Part shown: piece by piece, positions 23,506-33,118 of the stretch
How the letters are laid out: every line of letters starts with the position of its first letter
Numbering within the stretch: position 1 is the first letter of the stretch
Assembly: GCA_035525375.1 (NCBI GenBank)
Contig: DATLEI010000017.1
Span: 1 to 45,821 of the forward strand
Length of the DNA stretch: 45,821 nt
Source of the DNA: JALZBN01 sp035525375
GTDB taxonomy: Bacteria > Actinomycetota > Acidimicrobiia > Acidimicrobiales > AC-14
Direction: 5' to 3'
Made by a program: the position numbers and the translations under genes
Notes under the pieces: generated by a model
Database searches by the model: none
Told to the model about the DNA's origin: nothing
The model's input: the letters and a program-made list of their open reading frames with translations, nothing else

Positions 23506-24255
23506 ATGGACGGCAAGGGTGCTGCCCGCAGGTGGGTCCGGACGAGACCCCTGCGGTCGATGGTTGCGGTTGCCGTGATGGTCACCCTTGGCGCCGGCGC
23601 GTGCAGCGACGGCAAATTCCGGTACGTTACGAGCGCCGCGACCAAGACCTACCTGAAGGTGCCGAGTGCCTATGCGGCGTTCGACCAGCCTGAGCTACTC
23701 GACGCCGAGGCCAAAGCCGCCCAGCAGAGTGGCGATCCGGCGCCCTCGGACGTTGACACCTTTATCGAGAACCTCGTGCAATGGCGCGTCGCCTACGACT
23801 CGGATCCGGTGCCGTCGCTCGAGCACATCACCGGTTTCAACCCGGCGCCCATCATCGATGTGCGGGTACGAGGGCTTCTCGACTCCGAGCGAGACAGGGT
23901 GAGCACGTCTGACCTACGCAACCTGTTCGTCCCCTATGACAACCTCAAGCGCCAAGCCGAGGAGGATGCGCAGCAGAAACCACTGCTGTCGCCAACGAAC
24001 AGCAAGGACTTTCGTGCTATCGACGAGACTGAGTTGCACCTCGACGGCGGCCTGCGGGGCGTGCATCTGGTCTTCGAGGTTCGTGATCCCGAGAAGCCTG
24101 AGCAGTTCTACATCTTCGACCAGACGGCACTGCTTGACGCGAAGACTTCGAGAGTCTGGGTGCTACTGGTCAGGGCTGGCGAACAGGAATATCTGAGCAA
24201 CGCCGACACCCTGGACGAAGTTGTCGGTTCCTTCACAATCAAGCAGAAAGTCTGA
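23506..24255 (+). CDS. Lipoprotein of unknown function, partner of the FtsH-like protease
   Basis: 249 residues. A basic N-region (ARRWVRTRPLR) and lipobox GAGAC (Cys33) give a lipoprotein signal. The mature part starts with KFRYVTS and has a helical segment around YAAFDQPELLDAEAKAA, then an alpha-beta region including W.VAYDSDP.PS..H, IDVRVRGLL, GLRGVHLVFEV and TSRVWVLLVRAGEQEYL. No family recognised. It sits 2 nt before the membrane AAA protease gene, so the two are almost certainly co-expressed, and it could be an external cofactor or substrate receptor (inference). Confidence 0.75.
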   Translation: MDGKGAARRWVRTRPLRSMVAVAVMVTLGAGACSDGKFRYVTSAATKTYLKVPSAYAAFDQPELLDAEAKAAQQSGDPAPSDVDTFIENLVQWRVAYDSDPVPSLEHITGFNPAPIIDVRVRGLLDSERDRVSTSDLRNLFVPYDNLKRQAEEDAQQKPLLSPTNSKDFRAIDETELHLDGGLRGVHLVFEVRDPEKPEQFYIFDQTALLDAKTSRVWVLLVRAGEQEYLSNADTLDEVVGSFTIKQKV

Positions 24256-24257
24256 CA

Positions 24258-26753
24258 ATGGAACCCGACAGCGCGATCGAGCCAGCCGGCCTGACGCCGC
24301 CCGACCAAGGGCCGATTGAGTTCACCAGCCGCGAGCGCGAGGAAGACCGCGCGACGCGCAAGCCGATGATCCTTTGGGACCGGATCAAGATCCTGTTGCT
24401 CCTGCTTGTTGTCTGGTGGTTCTTCGTTCTGGCGGCCATGGGTGATAACCCCATCCTGTCGTTCGACGCTGCCTTCGACGAAGAGGTGCGGAACAAGTGG
24501 TGGCTTCTCGCCCTCATCGGCATAGAGGTGATCCGGCAGACCCATTACCTGATTAGCGAGCGCTCGGCGAAGTACCACGCGCGGTGGACCAAGCGGTTTG
24601 CGGCGTTCGATGAACGCACCGGCCGGCTCAACGACTGGACCAGATACCGCATCGCCCGGGTCCTCAAGTGGGTCTTCCTTTTCCTCATCGTCGATCTCAT
24701 CGTTGCCCGCATCACCGACACGAACCCGCTCTTGGCCGTCGCCCAGATACCGGCCCAGCTATTTGCTGCCCTCCCGATCGTCTTCCAGCTGGCGTTCGGC
24801 TTCTTCTTCATCATGTTGCAGTTCGTCGGGCTCTTCTGGTTCCTCTCCAAGGGCGGCATCGACGTCTACTTCCCCGATGACGTCAAGACACGCTTCACCG
24901 ACGTGTGGGGCCAGGACGCGGTTCTCGCGCGGATCAAGGAGAACATCGTCTTCCTTGAGGACCCGGAAATGATCGAGAAGCACGGCGGCTACGTGCCGGG
25001 TGGGCTTCTCCTGTGGGGGCCTCCGGGTACGGGCAAGACCCTGATGGCGGAGGCAGTCGCTGGTGAGACCGGCAAGCCGTACGTCTTCGTCGACCCCGGC
25101 GCGTTCAGCGCCATGTTCATGGGCATCGGCGTCCTGAAGGTCAAGTCACTGTTCCGCAAGCTCCGCAAGCTCGCCGTTCGCTATGGGGGTGTCATCGTCT
25201 TCTTCGACGAGGCCGACTCGCTCGGCAGCAGGGGGCAGGCGGTGGCCGGCTTCGCACCAGCGCTGAAGTCCGCGATCGACCCAGCCAGCGCAACGTGCAA
25301 TGGCTTCTCGTACTTCTCGTCTCGGGTTGCCAGCCTGCTGTTCCAGGCGTCCATGCAGTCATCCGCGCCGGAGCCTCGGCCCAGGCGCCATGGTTTCGTC
25401 ATGGGTGGGATGGGCGGCGGTGGCGGCGACGGTGGAACGCTGCAAGCCCTGCTCGCCGAGCTATCCGGTCTGAAGAAGCCACGGGGCTTTGTGAACCGAG
25501 TGCTCCGCCGGGCGCTCGGCATGCGGCCCAAGCCTCCTCCGAAGTACCGGATTCTCGTGATGATGGCCACCAACATGCCGCAGTCGCTCGACCAGGCCCT
25601 GCTCCGGCCCGGCCGAATCGACCGCATCTACAAGGTCGGCTACCCGCACAAGCTGGGCCGCATCCGCACTTACGAGGGTTATCTGTCCAAGGTGAAGCAC
25701 AGCCTGACTGCCGAAGACATCGACAAGTTGGCGACCATCACTCCCTACGCCACCGGCGCGACGATCAAGGACCTGGTGAACGAAGCGCTCATCTACGCAT
25801 TGCGCGAGGGCCACGACGTGATCACCTGGGCCGACATCACCAAGGCGAAGCAACAGAAGGCGCTGGGCCCGCCGGAGGACAACGAGTACATCAAGCGGGA
25901 ACGACACGCGGTCGCGGTCCATGAGGCGTGCCACGCGGTGGCTGCGTATCGGGTCCTCCGTCACAAGACCATCGACATGGCGACGATCGAACGTCGCGGT
26001 GACATCGGCGGATTCGTTGCGCCAATCCCACTCGAGGACAGGTTTGTGGAGTGGCGCTCCGAGTACGAAGCCGAGATCATCACCTCGTTGGCATCGTTGG
26101 CGGGGGAGCGGTTGTTCTTCGACCAGGACAACTCTGCAGGTGTCGGTGGTGACCTCGAGAACTCAACCGAGCTGGCCGTGATCATGGAGGGCTACGTCGG
26201 AATGGGTAGCACGGTTGCCAGTCATGGGGTCTTCCGGCGAACCGAGGTTGCCGGGGGCCGCGGGGGCGGGAAGGACAAGGACAAGAACAGGGGTGGCGAG
26301 ATTATCGACCATTCCCTGGGCGCTCGGGTGGAGAACAACCTGCAGGACCTTCTTCGTCGGGCGTCGCACCTCCTGGAGGACAACCGCGACGCGGTCCTTG
26401 CCGTCGCCCACTCACTCGAGGCGCACAAGACGGTTTCGGGCGATGACATTGTCGCCGTGATCGAGGGGCACGCGGGACCCTTGGTCGACGGCCGACCGTA
26501 TGCAGATCCCGACGTGCGGCGCGCCATCGCCGCGTACCACGCCGAGGCGGTCGTGGCCCATAAGGGCGGCCTCCCACTCGAAGTCGCTTTGCCGAACCTC
26601 AATGGGCAAGGCACGGCCGTGGTTCGCAAGACCGACCTTCCCGATGATCCGACCCAGCCCGTAGAGGTCACGCGAGAGGAACTGGCCGGTCAGTGGGCGC
26701 GCCCAACCGGCAATCCCGACGGCGACGGCAACGGAGAATCGCCCGTCGGCTAG
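24258..26753 (+). CDS. Divergent membrane AAA+ metalloprotease (FtsH-like)
   Basis: 831 residues. Residues 40-200 contain about four or five transmembrane helices, in place of FtsH's two helices and small external domain. The AAA module has Walker A GPPGTGKT (about 254-261), a pore loop AMFMGIG matching FtsH MFVGVG, Walker B VIVFFDEAD (about 312-320) and arginine fingers in RPGRIDR (about 450). Between Walker B and the second region of homology is about 110 residues including a Gly-rich stretch, much longer than in FtsH. The M41-type protease site HEACH (about 554) and a downstream acidic ligand in GVGGDLE are present, so proteolysis is likely. A Gly/Lys/Asp-rich loop interrupts the protease domain near residue 670. 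A standard FtsH is probably encoded elsewhere. Confidence 0.85.
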   Translation: MEPDSAIEPAGLTPPDQGPIEFTSREREEDRATRKPMILWDRIKILLLLLVVWWFFVLAAMGDNPILSFDAAFDEEVRNKWWLLALIGIEVIRQTHYLISERSAKYHARWTKRFAAFDERTGRLNDWTRYRIARVLKWVFLFLIVDLIVARITDTNPLLAVAQIPAQLFAALPIVFQLAFGFFFIMLQFVGLFWFLSKGGIDVYFPDDVKTRFTDVWGQDAVLARIKENIVFLEDPEMIEKHGGYVPGGLLLWGPPGTGKTLMAEAVAGETGKPYVFVDPGAFSAMFMGIGVLKVKSLFRKLRKLAVRYGGVIVFFDEADSLGSRGQAVAGFAPALKSAIDPASATCNGFSYFSSRVASLLFQASMQSSAPEPRPRRHGFVMGGMGGGGGDGGTLQALLAELSGLKKPRGFVNRVLRRALGMRPKPPPKYRILVMMATNMPQSLDQALLRPGRIDRIYKVGYPHKLGRIRTYEGYLSKVKHSLTAEDIDKLATITPYATGATIKDLVNEALIYALREGHDVITWADITKAKQQKALGPPEDNEYIKRERHAVAVHEACHAVAAYRVLRHKTIDMATIERRGDIGGFVAPIPLEDRFVEWRSEYEAEIITSLASLAGERLFFDQDNSAGVGGDLENSTELAVIMEGYVGMGSTVASHGVFRRTEVAGGRGGGKDKDKNRGGEIIDHSLGARVENNLQDLLRRASHLLEDNRDAVLAVAHSLEAHKTVSGDDIVAVIEGHAGPLVDGRPYADPDVRRAIAAYHAEAVVAHKGGLPLEVALPNLNGQGTAVVRKTDLPDDPTQPVEVTREELAGQWARPTGNPDGDGNGESPVG

Positions 26754-26793
26754 ACCCTGGCTCCCTGGCTCCTGCAGGCTGGCCGCCCCGCTT

Positions 26794-29115
26794 TCAAAGC
26801 GCTCGGGCCCTGGTTCCGTAGAGGGTGGTGCGCTGCTCTAGCGGACGGCCCAACGGCTCGACGATCTCCTGAAACGACGCTTCGTCCATGCACTGACCGT
26901 GGGACGCGCCGGCGGCTCGGGAGATGTTCTCGTCGATCAACGTGCCGCCCAGGTCGTTCGCGCCAGCACGGAGTGCCTGGCGCGAGCCGCTGGCGCCCAT
27001 CTTCACCCACGACACCTGGATGTTAGGAACCATTGTGTCGTACGCGATGCGGGCCACGGCGTGCATGAGAAGGGCTTCTCTGAAGGTAGGGCCCCGGCGC
27101 GCCTTGCCTTGCAGGTACATGGGTGCGGCCATGTGCACGAACGGCAGTGGTACGAACTCGGTGAAGCCGCCGGTCTCCGCCTGGAGCGCTCGTGTTCGCA
27201 ACAAGTGAAGGGCCCAATGGCGTGGGTGCTCTATGGCGCCGAACATGATGGTGATGTTGGACCGGAGACCGAGCGAGTGGGCGGTGCGGTGAGCTTCTAG
27301 CCACTCCTCAGTGTCGATTTTGTCGGGGCAGAGAACGGCGCGTATCTCGTCGTCGAGGATCTCGGCAGCGGTGCCGGGAAGCGACCGCAAACCCACCGCC
27401 ATGAGTCGCCGGAGGTATTCGGCCAGCGGCTCACCCAGGCGCTTGGCACCCTCGGTCACCTCGAGGGCGGTGAAGCCGTGGACGTGGATGTCGGAGGCGA
27501 CATCGGTGACGGCGCGGCACACGTCAATGTAGTAGTTGCCGTCGAAGCTGGGGTGAATACCGCCCTGAAGACACACCTCGGTCGCGCCGGCATCGACAGC
27601 TTCAACGACGCGCCGCTGGATCTCCTCGACGCCCAGTAGGTACGGCTCGCCCCGCAGGTTCAGCGACAACGGACCTTTGGAGAAGGCACAGAACCGACAC
27701 TTGAATGTGCACACATTGGTGTAGTTGATGTTGCGGTTGGCGACCCAGGTGACGGTGTCGCCCACGGCGCGCCGGCGAAGGTCATCGGCGACCTCGGCCA
27801 CGGCGCGCACATCGTGGCCCCGCGCCGAGAACAGGGTCACGATCTCGTCGAGCCCGACCTGCTGACCGTCAAGAACGCCGTCGAGCACTTCGGCCACGGC
27901 ACCGCGGCGTGGCGCGCCGGCAGCGCCGGCAGCGCCCGTGGGCAACCTGACTACGTCTGACGTGGGTAACTCGACCCAGGAAGCCGACAGGAGACTCGGC
28001 GGGTCAACCTCCGCGCCGGCGAACCACGCGCCGTCATCGCGCGCTAGCCCCTCGGCGTCCGACCGCTCGAGCACCGGCGCGCGCATCGCGGCGTCGAGCC
28101 ATCGCCCCGGCGCGCAGGCAAACCGGGGATAAATCGTGAGCCTCGGTGCCAGCGTGTAGCCGGCACCCTCCGTCACCGCCTGGAGTCGGTCGATCTCGGG
28201 CCAGGGTCGCTCGGGGTTGACATGGTCGGGCGTGATGGGTGACACGCCACCCCAGTCGTCAATGCCAGCATCCAGCAGGCGCCCGAAGTCGTCGGAGAGG
28301 TTCGGCGGCGCCTGGACGTGGACGTCGTCGGGCAGCACGAGGCGCGCCGCGGCGATCGTCCAGAGTTCCTCCGCGCCCGGGCACGCGGGCACGGCGCGCA
28401 TCGAGGTGCCGTGCTTCGGACGAAAATTTTGCACGATCACTTCTTGCACGTGACCGTGCTGTAGATGGCTGGCTGCGATGGCTTCCAGCGCGATCAACCG
28501 GTCGGCGCGCGATTCGCCGATCCCGACGAGGATTCCCGTCGTGAAGGGGATCTGCAGCGCACCGGCGGCCTCGAGTGTGGCCAGCCGGCGCGCCGGCGTC
28601 TTGTCGGGCGACCCCACGTGGCACTCCAACGAGGGATTGAGCGACTCCAACATCATCCCCTGTGACGCGGACACCGGCCGAAGTTGGGCCAACTCCTCAG
28701 CGAACAGCGCACCGCCGTTGGCATGGGGGAGCAGGTCCGTCTCCCTCAGAACCAGGTGGCACATGGCCACCAGATAATCGACAGTCGACGAGTAGCCGGC
28801 AGCTTCGAGCCAGTCGCGCGCAACTGCATAACGAAGCTCAGGCCGTTCGCCGAGCGTGAACAGCGCCTCGTGGCAGCCAGCAGCCGCGCCCGAGCGGGCA
28901 ATGGTGAGCACCTCATCCGGCGACAGGAACGGCGCCGGAAGGCGCGCCGGAGCCGTCGCGAAGGTGCAGTACCCACATCGGTCCTGGCACAGCCGGGTCA
29001 GGGGGATGAAGACTTTCGGCGAATAGGTGACCCGGTTGCCGAACAAGGACATTCGCCGGGCAGAGGCGGCCGCGAGGAGCAATCCGAGCGGTTCAGCCAG
29101 TAGATCCAGGTCCAC
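26794..29115 (-). CDS. fbiC: FO synthase, fused CofG-CofH
   Basis: 773 residues with two radical-SAM halves. The N-terminal CofG half has C43-x3-C47-x2-C50 (CQDRCGYC) and the C-terminal CofH half has CTFKCRFC near residue 467. Together they make the 7,8-didemethyl-8-hydroxy-5-deazariboflavin core of F420 from tyrosine and a flavin precursor. The fusion is typical of actinobacteria. GTG start with a TAGGCT hexamer 6 nt upstream. A Gly/Ala-rich linker (GAAGAAGAPRRG) joins the halves. It is divergent from the LmeA-like gene. Confidence 0.95.
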   Translation of the reverse strand: MDLDLLAEPLGLLLAAASARRMSLFGNRVTYSPKVFIPLTRLCQDRCGYCTFATAPARLPAPFLSPDEVLTIARSGAAAGCHEALFTLGERPELRYAVARDWLEAAGYSSTVDYLVAMCHLVLRETDLLPHANGGALFAEELAQLRPVSASQGMMLESLNPSLECHVGSPDKTPARRLATLEAAGALQIPFTTGILVGIGESRADRLIALEAIAASHLQHGHVQEVIVQNFRPKHGTSMRAVPACPGAEELWTIAAARLVLPDDVHVQAPPNLSDDFGRLLDAGIDDWGGVSPITPDHVNPERPWPEIDRLQAVTEGAGYTLAPRLTIYPRFACAPGRWLDAAMRAPVLERSDAEGLARDDGAWFAGAEVDPPSLLSASWVELPTSDVVRLPTGAAGAAGAPRRGAVAEVLDGVLDGQQVGLDEIVTLFSARGHDVRAVAEVADDLRRRAVGDTVTWVANRNINYTNVCTFKCRFCAFSKGPLSLNLRGEPYLLGVEEIQRRVVEAVDAGATEVCLQGGIHPSFDGNYYIDVCRAVTDVASDIHVHGFTALEVTEGAKRLGEPLAEYLRRLMAVGLRSLPGTAAEILDDEIRAVLCPDKIDTEEWLEAHRTAHSLGLRSNITIMFGAIEHPRHWALHLLRTRALQAETGGFTEFVPLPFVHMAAPMYLQGKARRGPTFREALLMHAVARIAYDTMVPNIQVSWVKMGASGSRQALRAGANDLGGTLIDENISRAAGASHGQCMDEASFQEIVEPLGRPLEQRTTLYGTRARAL

Positions 29116-29121
29116 GGCTGC

Positions 29122-29127
29122 AGCCTA
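29122..29127 (-). promoter_or_regulatory. -10 hexamer TAGGCT, leaderless layout (minus strand)
   Basis: On the minus strand TAGGCT ends 6 nt before the fbiC GTG at 29115; the same hexamer serves the methyltransferase at 8714. Confidence 0.6.
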
Positions 29128-29158
29128 AGTGAGGTGCGGGCGATACGGTCAGAGACAG

Positions 29159-29812
29159 GTGAGGAAGTTGTTGCTCGTCGTGTTGCTGCTCATTGTCGGC
29201 ATGCTTGTCGTAGCCGATTTCGCCGCTCGCGCCGCGGTTGAGGACCAGCTCCAAGCAAACCTGCGTAAGGACGTACCTTCGGCCACGTCGGCCTCGGTCG
29301 AGATCGACTCGTTCCCGTTCCTTGCACGGCTCCTCGTCTCCGGTGAACTTTCCGAGCTGCACGCCTCCGCCACCGATGTGGACGCCGGGCCACTCAGCCT
29401 CGCCCGGGTGACGGTTGACCTCCAGGACGTCCACATCGATCGGGACGCCCTCCTTCGCCAACGCCGAGTCGAGCTGACCGGGATCGGGAAGGGCACGGCG
29501 ACCGCAGAAATCACGCAAGAGGAACTTTCAGACGCGCTCAACGTGCCGGTGCAACTGAGCAACGGCAAGATCGGAGTGCGCGCCGGACCACTCCAGGCCA
29601 GCGCCAAAGTGAGCGTTCAGGACAACGTCATTCGGGTCAACGCCGGCCCGGTGTCGCTACCCGCCATCCGCATCCCGAAGGCGCCGTTGCTTCCCTGCGT
29701 CGCCAACGCGGAGATCCTCGACGGCCGGATCCGAGTCTCGTGCACTCTCGACGAAGTTCCCCCGGAACTCCTCCGCCTCGCCACTACCAACCGGCGATTG
29801 GAGGGAGGTTAG
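29159..29812 (+). CDS. LmeA/DUF2993-family exported lipid-binding protein
   Basis: 217 residues from a GTG at 29159, giving the start MRKLLLVVLLLIVGM, a hydrophobic signal or anchor. The mature part shows the DUF2993 pattern: A...L...L..D.P.A....V.IDSFPFL..LL.GE.SEL, VTVDLQDVHID, and a final strand LPC...AEILDGRIRVSCTLDEVP. Mycobacterial LmeA is a periplasmic phospholipid binder needed for mannan elongation of lipomannan. A TACGGT hexamer lies 9 nt before the start. Its stop overlaps pgl in TTAG (29809-29812). Confidence 0.82.
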   Translation: MRKLLLVVLLLIVGMLVVADFAARAAVEDQLQANLRKDVPSATSASVEIDSFPFLARLLVSGELSELHASATDVDAGPLSLARVTVDLQDVHIDRDALLRQRRVELTGIGKGTATAEITQEELSDALNVPVQLSNGKIGVRAGPLQASAKVSVQDNVIRVNAGPVSLPAIRIPKAPLLPCVANAEILDGRIRVSCTLDEVPPELLRLATTNRRLEGG

Positions 29813-30495
29813 GGCTTGACGTCGCCGGCGGCAGCCGCGTCGACGAGCCAGATGATGCGGTCGGCGCGCACGTGGCTCGCCGGATACTTGGGGTCGCCGG
29901 CGGCAACGCCCTCAAACGCCTTGCGCTTGTCCTCGCCCTCGACGGTGAAGATCACGACCCGGGCGCGGGCGATGCCGGAGTACGTGAGCGTCATACGCCG
30001 ATGCGGATTTTTGCCGTTGGGGTCATCGTTCAACACGACCAGGCGGCCCGGGTCTGCATCGAGCGCCCCCGACTCCGGGAACAGCGAAGCAGTGTGGCCG
30101 TCGGGGCCTAGGCCGAGATGCACGAGGTCGAGGCGCCCGGCGGCTGCGATCCGCTGCTGATAGGGGTCAGGACCGTCGTCGCAGCGCATCGGGTACACGG
30201 CATTTGCCGCGCCGACCCGTTCGAGCAGGGCCTGGCGCACCATCAACTCGTTGGAGTCCGGATCCTCGGGTGGCACACAGCGTTCGTCCCCCCAGTACAC
30301 GTCAACCTGCCACCAGTCGATCTGGTCGGCACCGTCGGAGGCCAACCGCTCGTAGCACCGACGGGCGGTGTTCCCTCCCGACAGGGCGATCGAAAAGCTT
30401 TCCTCAGGTCGACTGTGGAACCCCTCGATCACACGCTCGGCAAACTCCACGGCGACGTCGTCGACGAGAATTAGTTCTCCCATGAGGTTCGTCAT
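29809..30495 (-). CDS. pgl: 6-phosphogluconolactonase
   Basis: 228 residues. Family marks are SGGNTARRCYERL, WWQVDVYWGDERCVPPEDPDSNE, DLVHLGLGPDGHTASLFP and RMTLTYSGIARAR. It hydrolyses the product of glucose-6-phosphate dehydrogenase in the oxidative pentose phosphate pathway. Last gene of a five-gene operon; ATG overlaps the opcA stop (ATGA). A second in-frame ATG at 30483 is possible. Confidence 0.95.
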   Translation of the reverse strand: MTNLMGELILVDDVAVEFAERVIEGFHSRPEESFSIALSGGNTARRCYERLASDGADQIDWWQVDVYWGDERCVPPEDPDSNELMVRQALLERVGAANAVYPMRCDDGPDPYQQRIAAAGRLDLVHLGLGPDGHTASLFPESGALDADPGRLVVLNDDPNGKNPHRRMTLTYSGIARARVVIFTVEGEDKRKAFEGVAAGDPKYPASHVRADRIIWLVDAAAAGDVKP

Positions 30496-31571
30496 CGTTC
30501 CGTCGCCCCCGCCAAGGTCGAGGACGGCGCGCGCGGGGTCCGAGGGCCTCGGAGCAAGAGCGCGCCGGAGAGCGCCTGCTGATACTGCTCGTCATGACCC
30601 ATATCAGTCAGTGCACGCGCCAACGACATGGCGGGCCACTGTCGTTGCAGTGGCAGGCTTTGATGCAAAGATGGACCTCCGTCGATGTCGATACGCGATT
30701 CGATGACTCGTTCATCGCTCGGCCGCTCGACGACAAACCGGCCCATCCTTCCCTCGGCGGATGCCGTCAGCCGTATCGACGCATGCGGAGCGGACTCGAG
30801 GTGCACGATCGCGGGCGAGAGCCCGAGTCGCGCCAGGAGCCAACCTCCCAGAAGGTGACGGGGGCCGTAATTGCCGGCGACGACGACCTCTCGCACGCCG
30901 GACAAGAACGGGCGGTTGAGCCCACCTTCGAAGAGTCCGGCGAAGAGACTGCGCCACGCGACAAGTCTTGTCCACGAAAGGTCGGTGACCGGTAGCCGCC
31001 GCGTAAGGGTCGAAATACGCCCGAGAGGATCGCCCCCACCCCCGCTCTCGGCCACAGCGCGACTGTCGACCACGATGCGGTTCGCAGCGGCCAGGAGGGG
31101 GTCGCCGCGAGAGGGCAAACTCGACGGCAGCCAGACGACGACCGGCAGGTCGGGCAGCGTGAATGGCTCGATCAAGGAGTACAGATGGTGGCGGGCCTTG
31201 CCGCGCACCCGCAGAATGACCTCCTCGAAGGACACGGCGGTGCCGTTTCGCTCGAGTACATGCACCGTCGCAGCCGCGTCGAGGTTTCCGCGCCCGCTGG
31301 CGCCCTCGTCCTCGTCATCGAGCACCAACACGATGGTGCGCGAAGGATGTCGAGCGCCCAACTCATGGACCACGTCGAGGGCGATGTCGGCCGAACGCTT
31401 GTCGTCGACGACCGCCACGAGGGTGAGCACACTGGTTCGGACCGCGGCCCATTGCTCATGGCGCCGTAGGTCCAAGAGCGCATCTTCGACCTGGGCGACG
31501 GTGACCTCGTCGGCCTCCCACGAACCAATCGTCCACGCCCGGCCTACATCGGGAAACGGCTCAGAGCTCAA
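30492..31571 (-). CDS. opcA: Glucose-6-phosphate dehydrogenase assembly protein OpcA
   Basis: 359 residues from a TTG at 31571. This start is chosen because TGGAGG lies 5 nt upstream (inside the end of zwf) and the TTG overlaps the zwf stop (TTGA); the longer frame up to 31631 would read through the zwf 3' end. The OpcA pattern is clear: a beta-alpha N-terminus with TLVAVVDD, RTIVLVLDDED, VILRVRGKARHHLYSLIEPFTLPDLPVVVWLPS and R...L..R...VTDLSWTRL. It activates or assembles the dehydrogenase in actinobacteria and cyanobacteria. Confidence 0.92.
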   Translation of the reverse strand: MSSEPFPDVGRAWTIGSWEADEVTVAQVEDALLDLRRHEQWAAVRTSVLTLVAVVDDKRSADIALDVVHELGARHPSRTIVLVLDDEDEGASGRGNLDAAATVHVLERNGTAVSFEEVILRVRGKARHHLYSLIEPFTLPDLPVVVWLPSSLPSRGDPLLAAANRIVVDSRAVAESGGGGDPLGRISTLTRRLPVTDLSWTRLVAWRSLFAGLFEGGLNRPFLSGVREVVVAGNYGPRHLLGGWLLARLGLSPAIVHLESAPHASIRLTASAEGRMGRFVVERPSDERVIESRIDIDGGPSLHQSLPLQRQWPAMSLARALTDMGHDEQYQQALSGALLLRGPRTPRAPSSTLAGATER

Positions 31572-33118
31572 GGCCGCCTCCAGTGACGCCCGTCGCGCTC
31601 GAGCAACAGGTTGGCCTCGTGGGGACCCCACGAACCGGCCTCATAGCGCGCGAGAGGAACGTCGTCCTCGTCCCACGTCCTCAGGACGGGGTCGACGATC
31701 CGCCAGGCCTGCTGCACCTCATCGGTTCGAATGAACAGCGTGGGATCGCCAACGAGAGCGTCGAGAAGGAGTCGCTCATAGGCTTCGGGCGTCTCCTCCA
31801 AGAACGCGGCGCCATAGAAGAAATCCATGGATACCGACCGTACCCGGAAGGCTTGGCCCGGCACTTTGGCGCCGAAGCGCAACGTGATCCCCTCGTCGGG
31901 CTGGATGCGGAGGACGAGGAGGTCGGGGTCGAGGCCCTCGGCCTGGCTGACTGCGAAGGGCAGGTGAGGTACGTCCTTGAACTGCATGGCGACTTCGGTG
32001 ACCCGCTTCGGAAGTCGCTTCCCCGTGCGTACGTAGAACGGGACACCTGCCCATCGCCAGTTGTCGACGAGGAGCCGCATGGCAACATAGGTCTCGGTCT
32101 CGCTGTGGGGGTCGACTCCCTCCTCGTCTCGATAACCCGGTACCTCCTCGCCCTCGACCCAACCCCGCTGATACTGCGCGCGCACCACGTCCTTCATGAC
32201 GTCGTCCTCGGTGTACATGTCGACAGCGCGAAGCGCCTTCACCTTCTCGTCCCGGATGCCGTCAGCGTCGAAGGTCGCTGGCGGCTCCATGAGGGTGAGC
32301 GCCAGGACCTGCATCACGTGGTTCTGCACGATGTCGCGCAGGGCGCCCGCTTGCTCGTAGAAGCCACCGCGGTGGCCGACACCGAGCGACTCGGTGACTG
32401 TGATCTGGACGTGGTCGACGTAACGGCGGTTCCAGATCGGTTCGAAGATGGCGTTGGCGAATCGGAGAGCGAGGACGTTCTGAACGGTTTCCTTGCCCAA
32501 ATAGTGATCGATTCGGTACACCTGAGGTTCTTCGAACACCGAATGCACGACAGCATCGAGTTCGGACGCAGTGCGTTGGTCGTGGCCGTAGGGCTTCTCG
32601 ATCACAATGCGAACGAAGGCGCCTTCGGACACCGGCCTGCTCAAGCCCGCGTGACCGAGGGCGCGTACGATTGTCTCGAACGTCGTGGGCGGGGTCGCTA
32701 GGTAGTAGAGGCGGCTACCTGCGGTACCCCTCGTGCGATCTAGGTCCTCGAGTACCTCGCGAAGCTTTACGAAGGTCTCCGGCGACCCATAGTCGCCGGC
32801 AACGTAGCGAAAGCCCCCGCCAGCGAAGGCGTCCCAGACGTGCTGGACATCGTCGTCGTCGTCGGTGTGCTCCTCGTCGACCATTTTACGGGTGTGGTCG
32901 AGAAACTCCTCGTCGGTCATCTCGGTACGAGCGACGCCCACAACGGAGAAGCCACTCGGAAGCAGTCGGCGCAGAGCGAGGCGCTCAATGGCGGGCATGA
33001 GCTTGCGACTGGTGAGATCGCCGGATGCTCCGAACACCACAAGGACTGCCGGCGGGGCCACCCGGTCGAGGGTGGGCTCCACGAGAGGATTTTCAACCGT
33101 CATCCCCACGTTCGCCAT
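31568..33118 (-). CDS. zwf: Glucose-6-phosphate 1-dehydrogenase
   Basis: 516 residues from the ATG at 33118, which overlaps the FIST stop by one base; a TTG one codon earlier is less likely. NADP-binding GASGDLTSRKL, the substrate motif YRIDHYLGKETVQN and the later RTGKRLPKR are intact. It commits glucose 6-phosphate to the oxidative pentose phosphate pathway and makes NADPH. It is third in the operon small protein-FIST-zwf-opcA-pgl. Confidence 0.96.
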   Translation of the reverse strand: MANVGMTVENPLVEPTLDRVAPPAVLVVFGASGDLTSRKLMPAIERLALRRLLPSGFSVVGVARTEMTDEEFLDHTRKMVDEEHTDDDDDVQHVWDAFAGGGFRYVAGDYGSPETFVKLREVLEDLDRTRGTAGSRLYYLATPPTTFETIVRALGHAGLSRPVSEGAFVRIVIEKPYGHDQRTASELDAVVHSVFEEPQVYRIDHYLGKETVQNVLALRFANAIFEPIWNRRYVDHVQITVTESLGVGHRGGFYEQAGALRDIVQNHVMQVLALTLMEPPATFDADGIRDEKVKALRAVDMYTEDDVMKDVVRAQYQRGWVEGEEVPGYRDEEGVDPHSETETYVAMRLLVDNWRWAGVPFYVRTGKRLPKRVTEVAMQFKDVPHLPFAVSQAEGLDPDLLVLRIQPDEGITLRFGAKVPGQAFRVRSVSMDFFYGAAFLEETPEAYERLLLDALVGDPTLFIRTDEVQQAWRIVDPVLRTWDEDDVPLARYEAGSWGPHEANLLLERDGRHWRRP

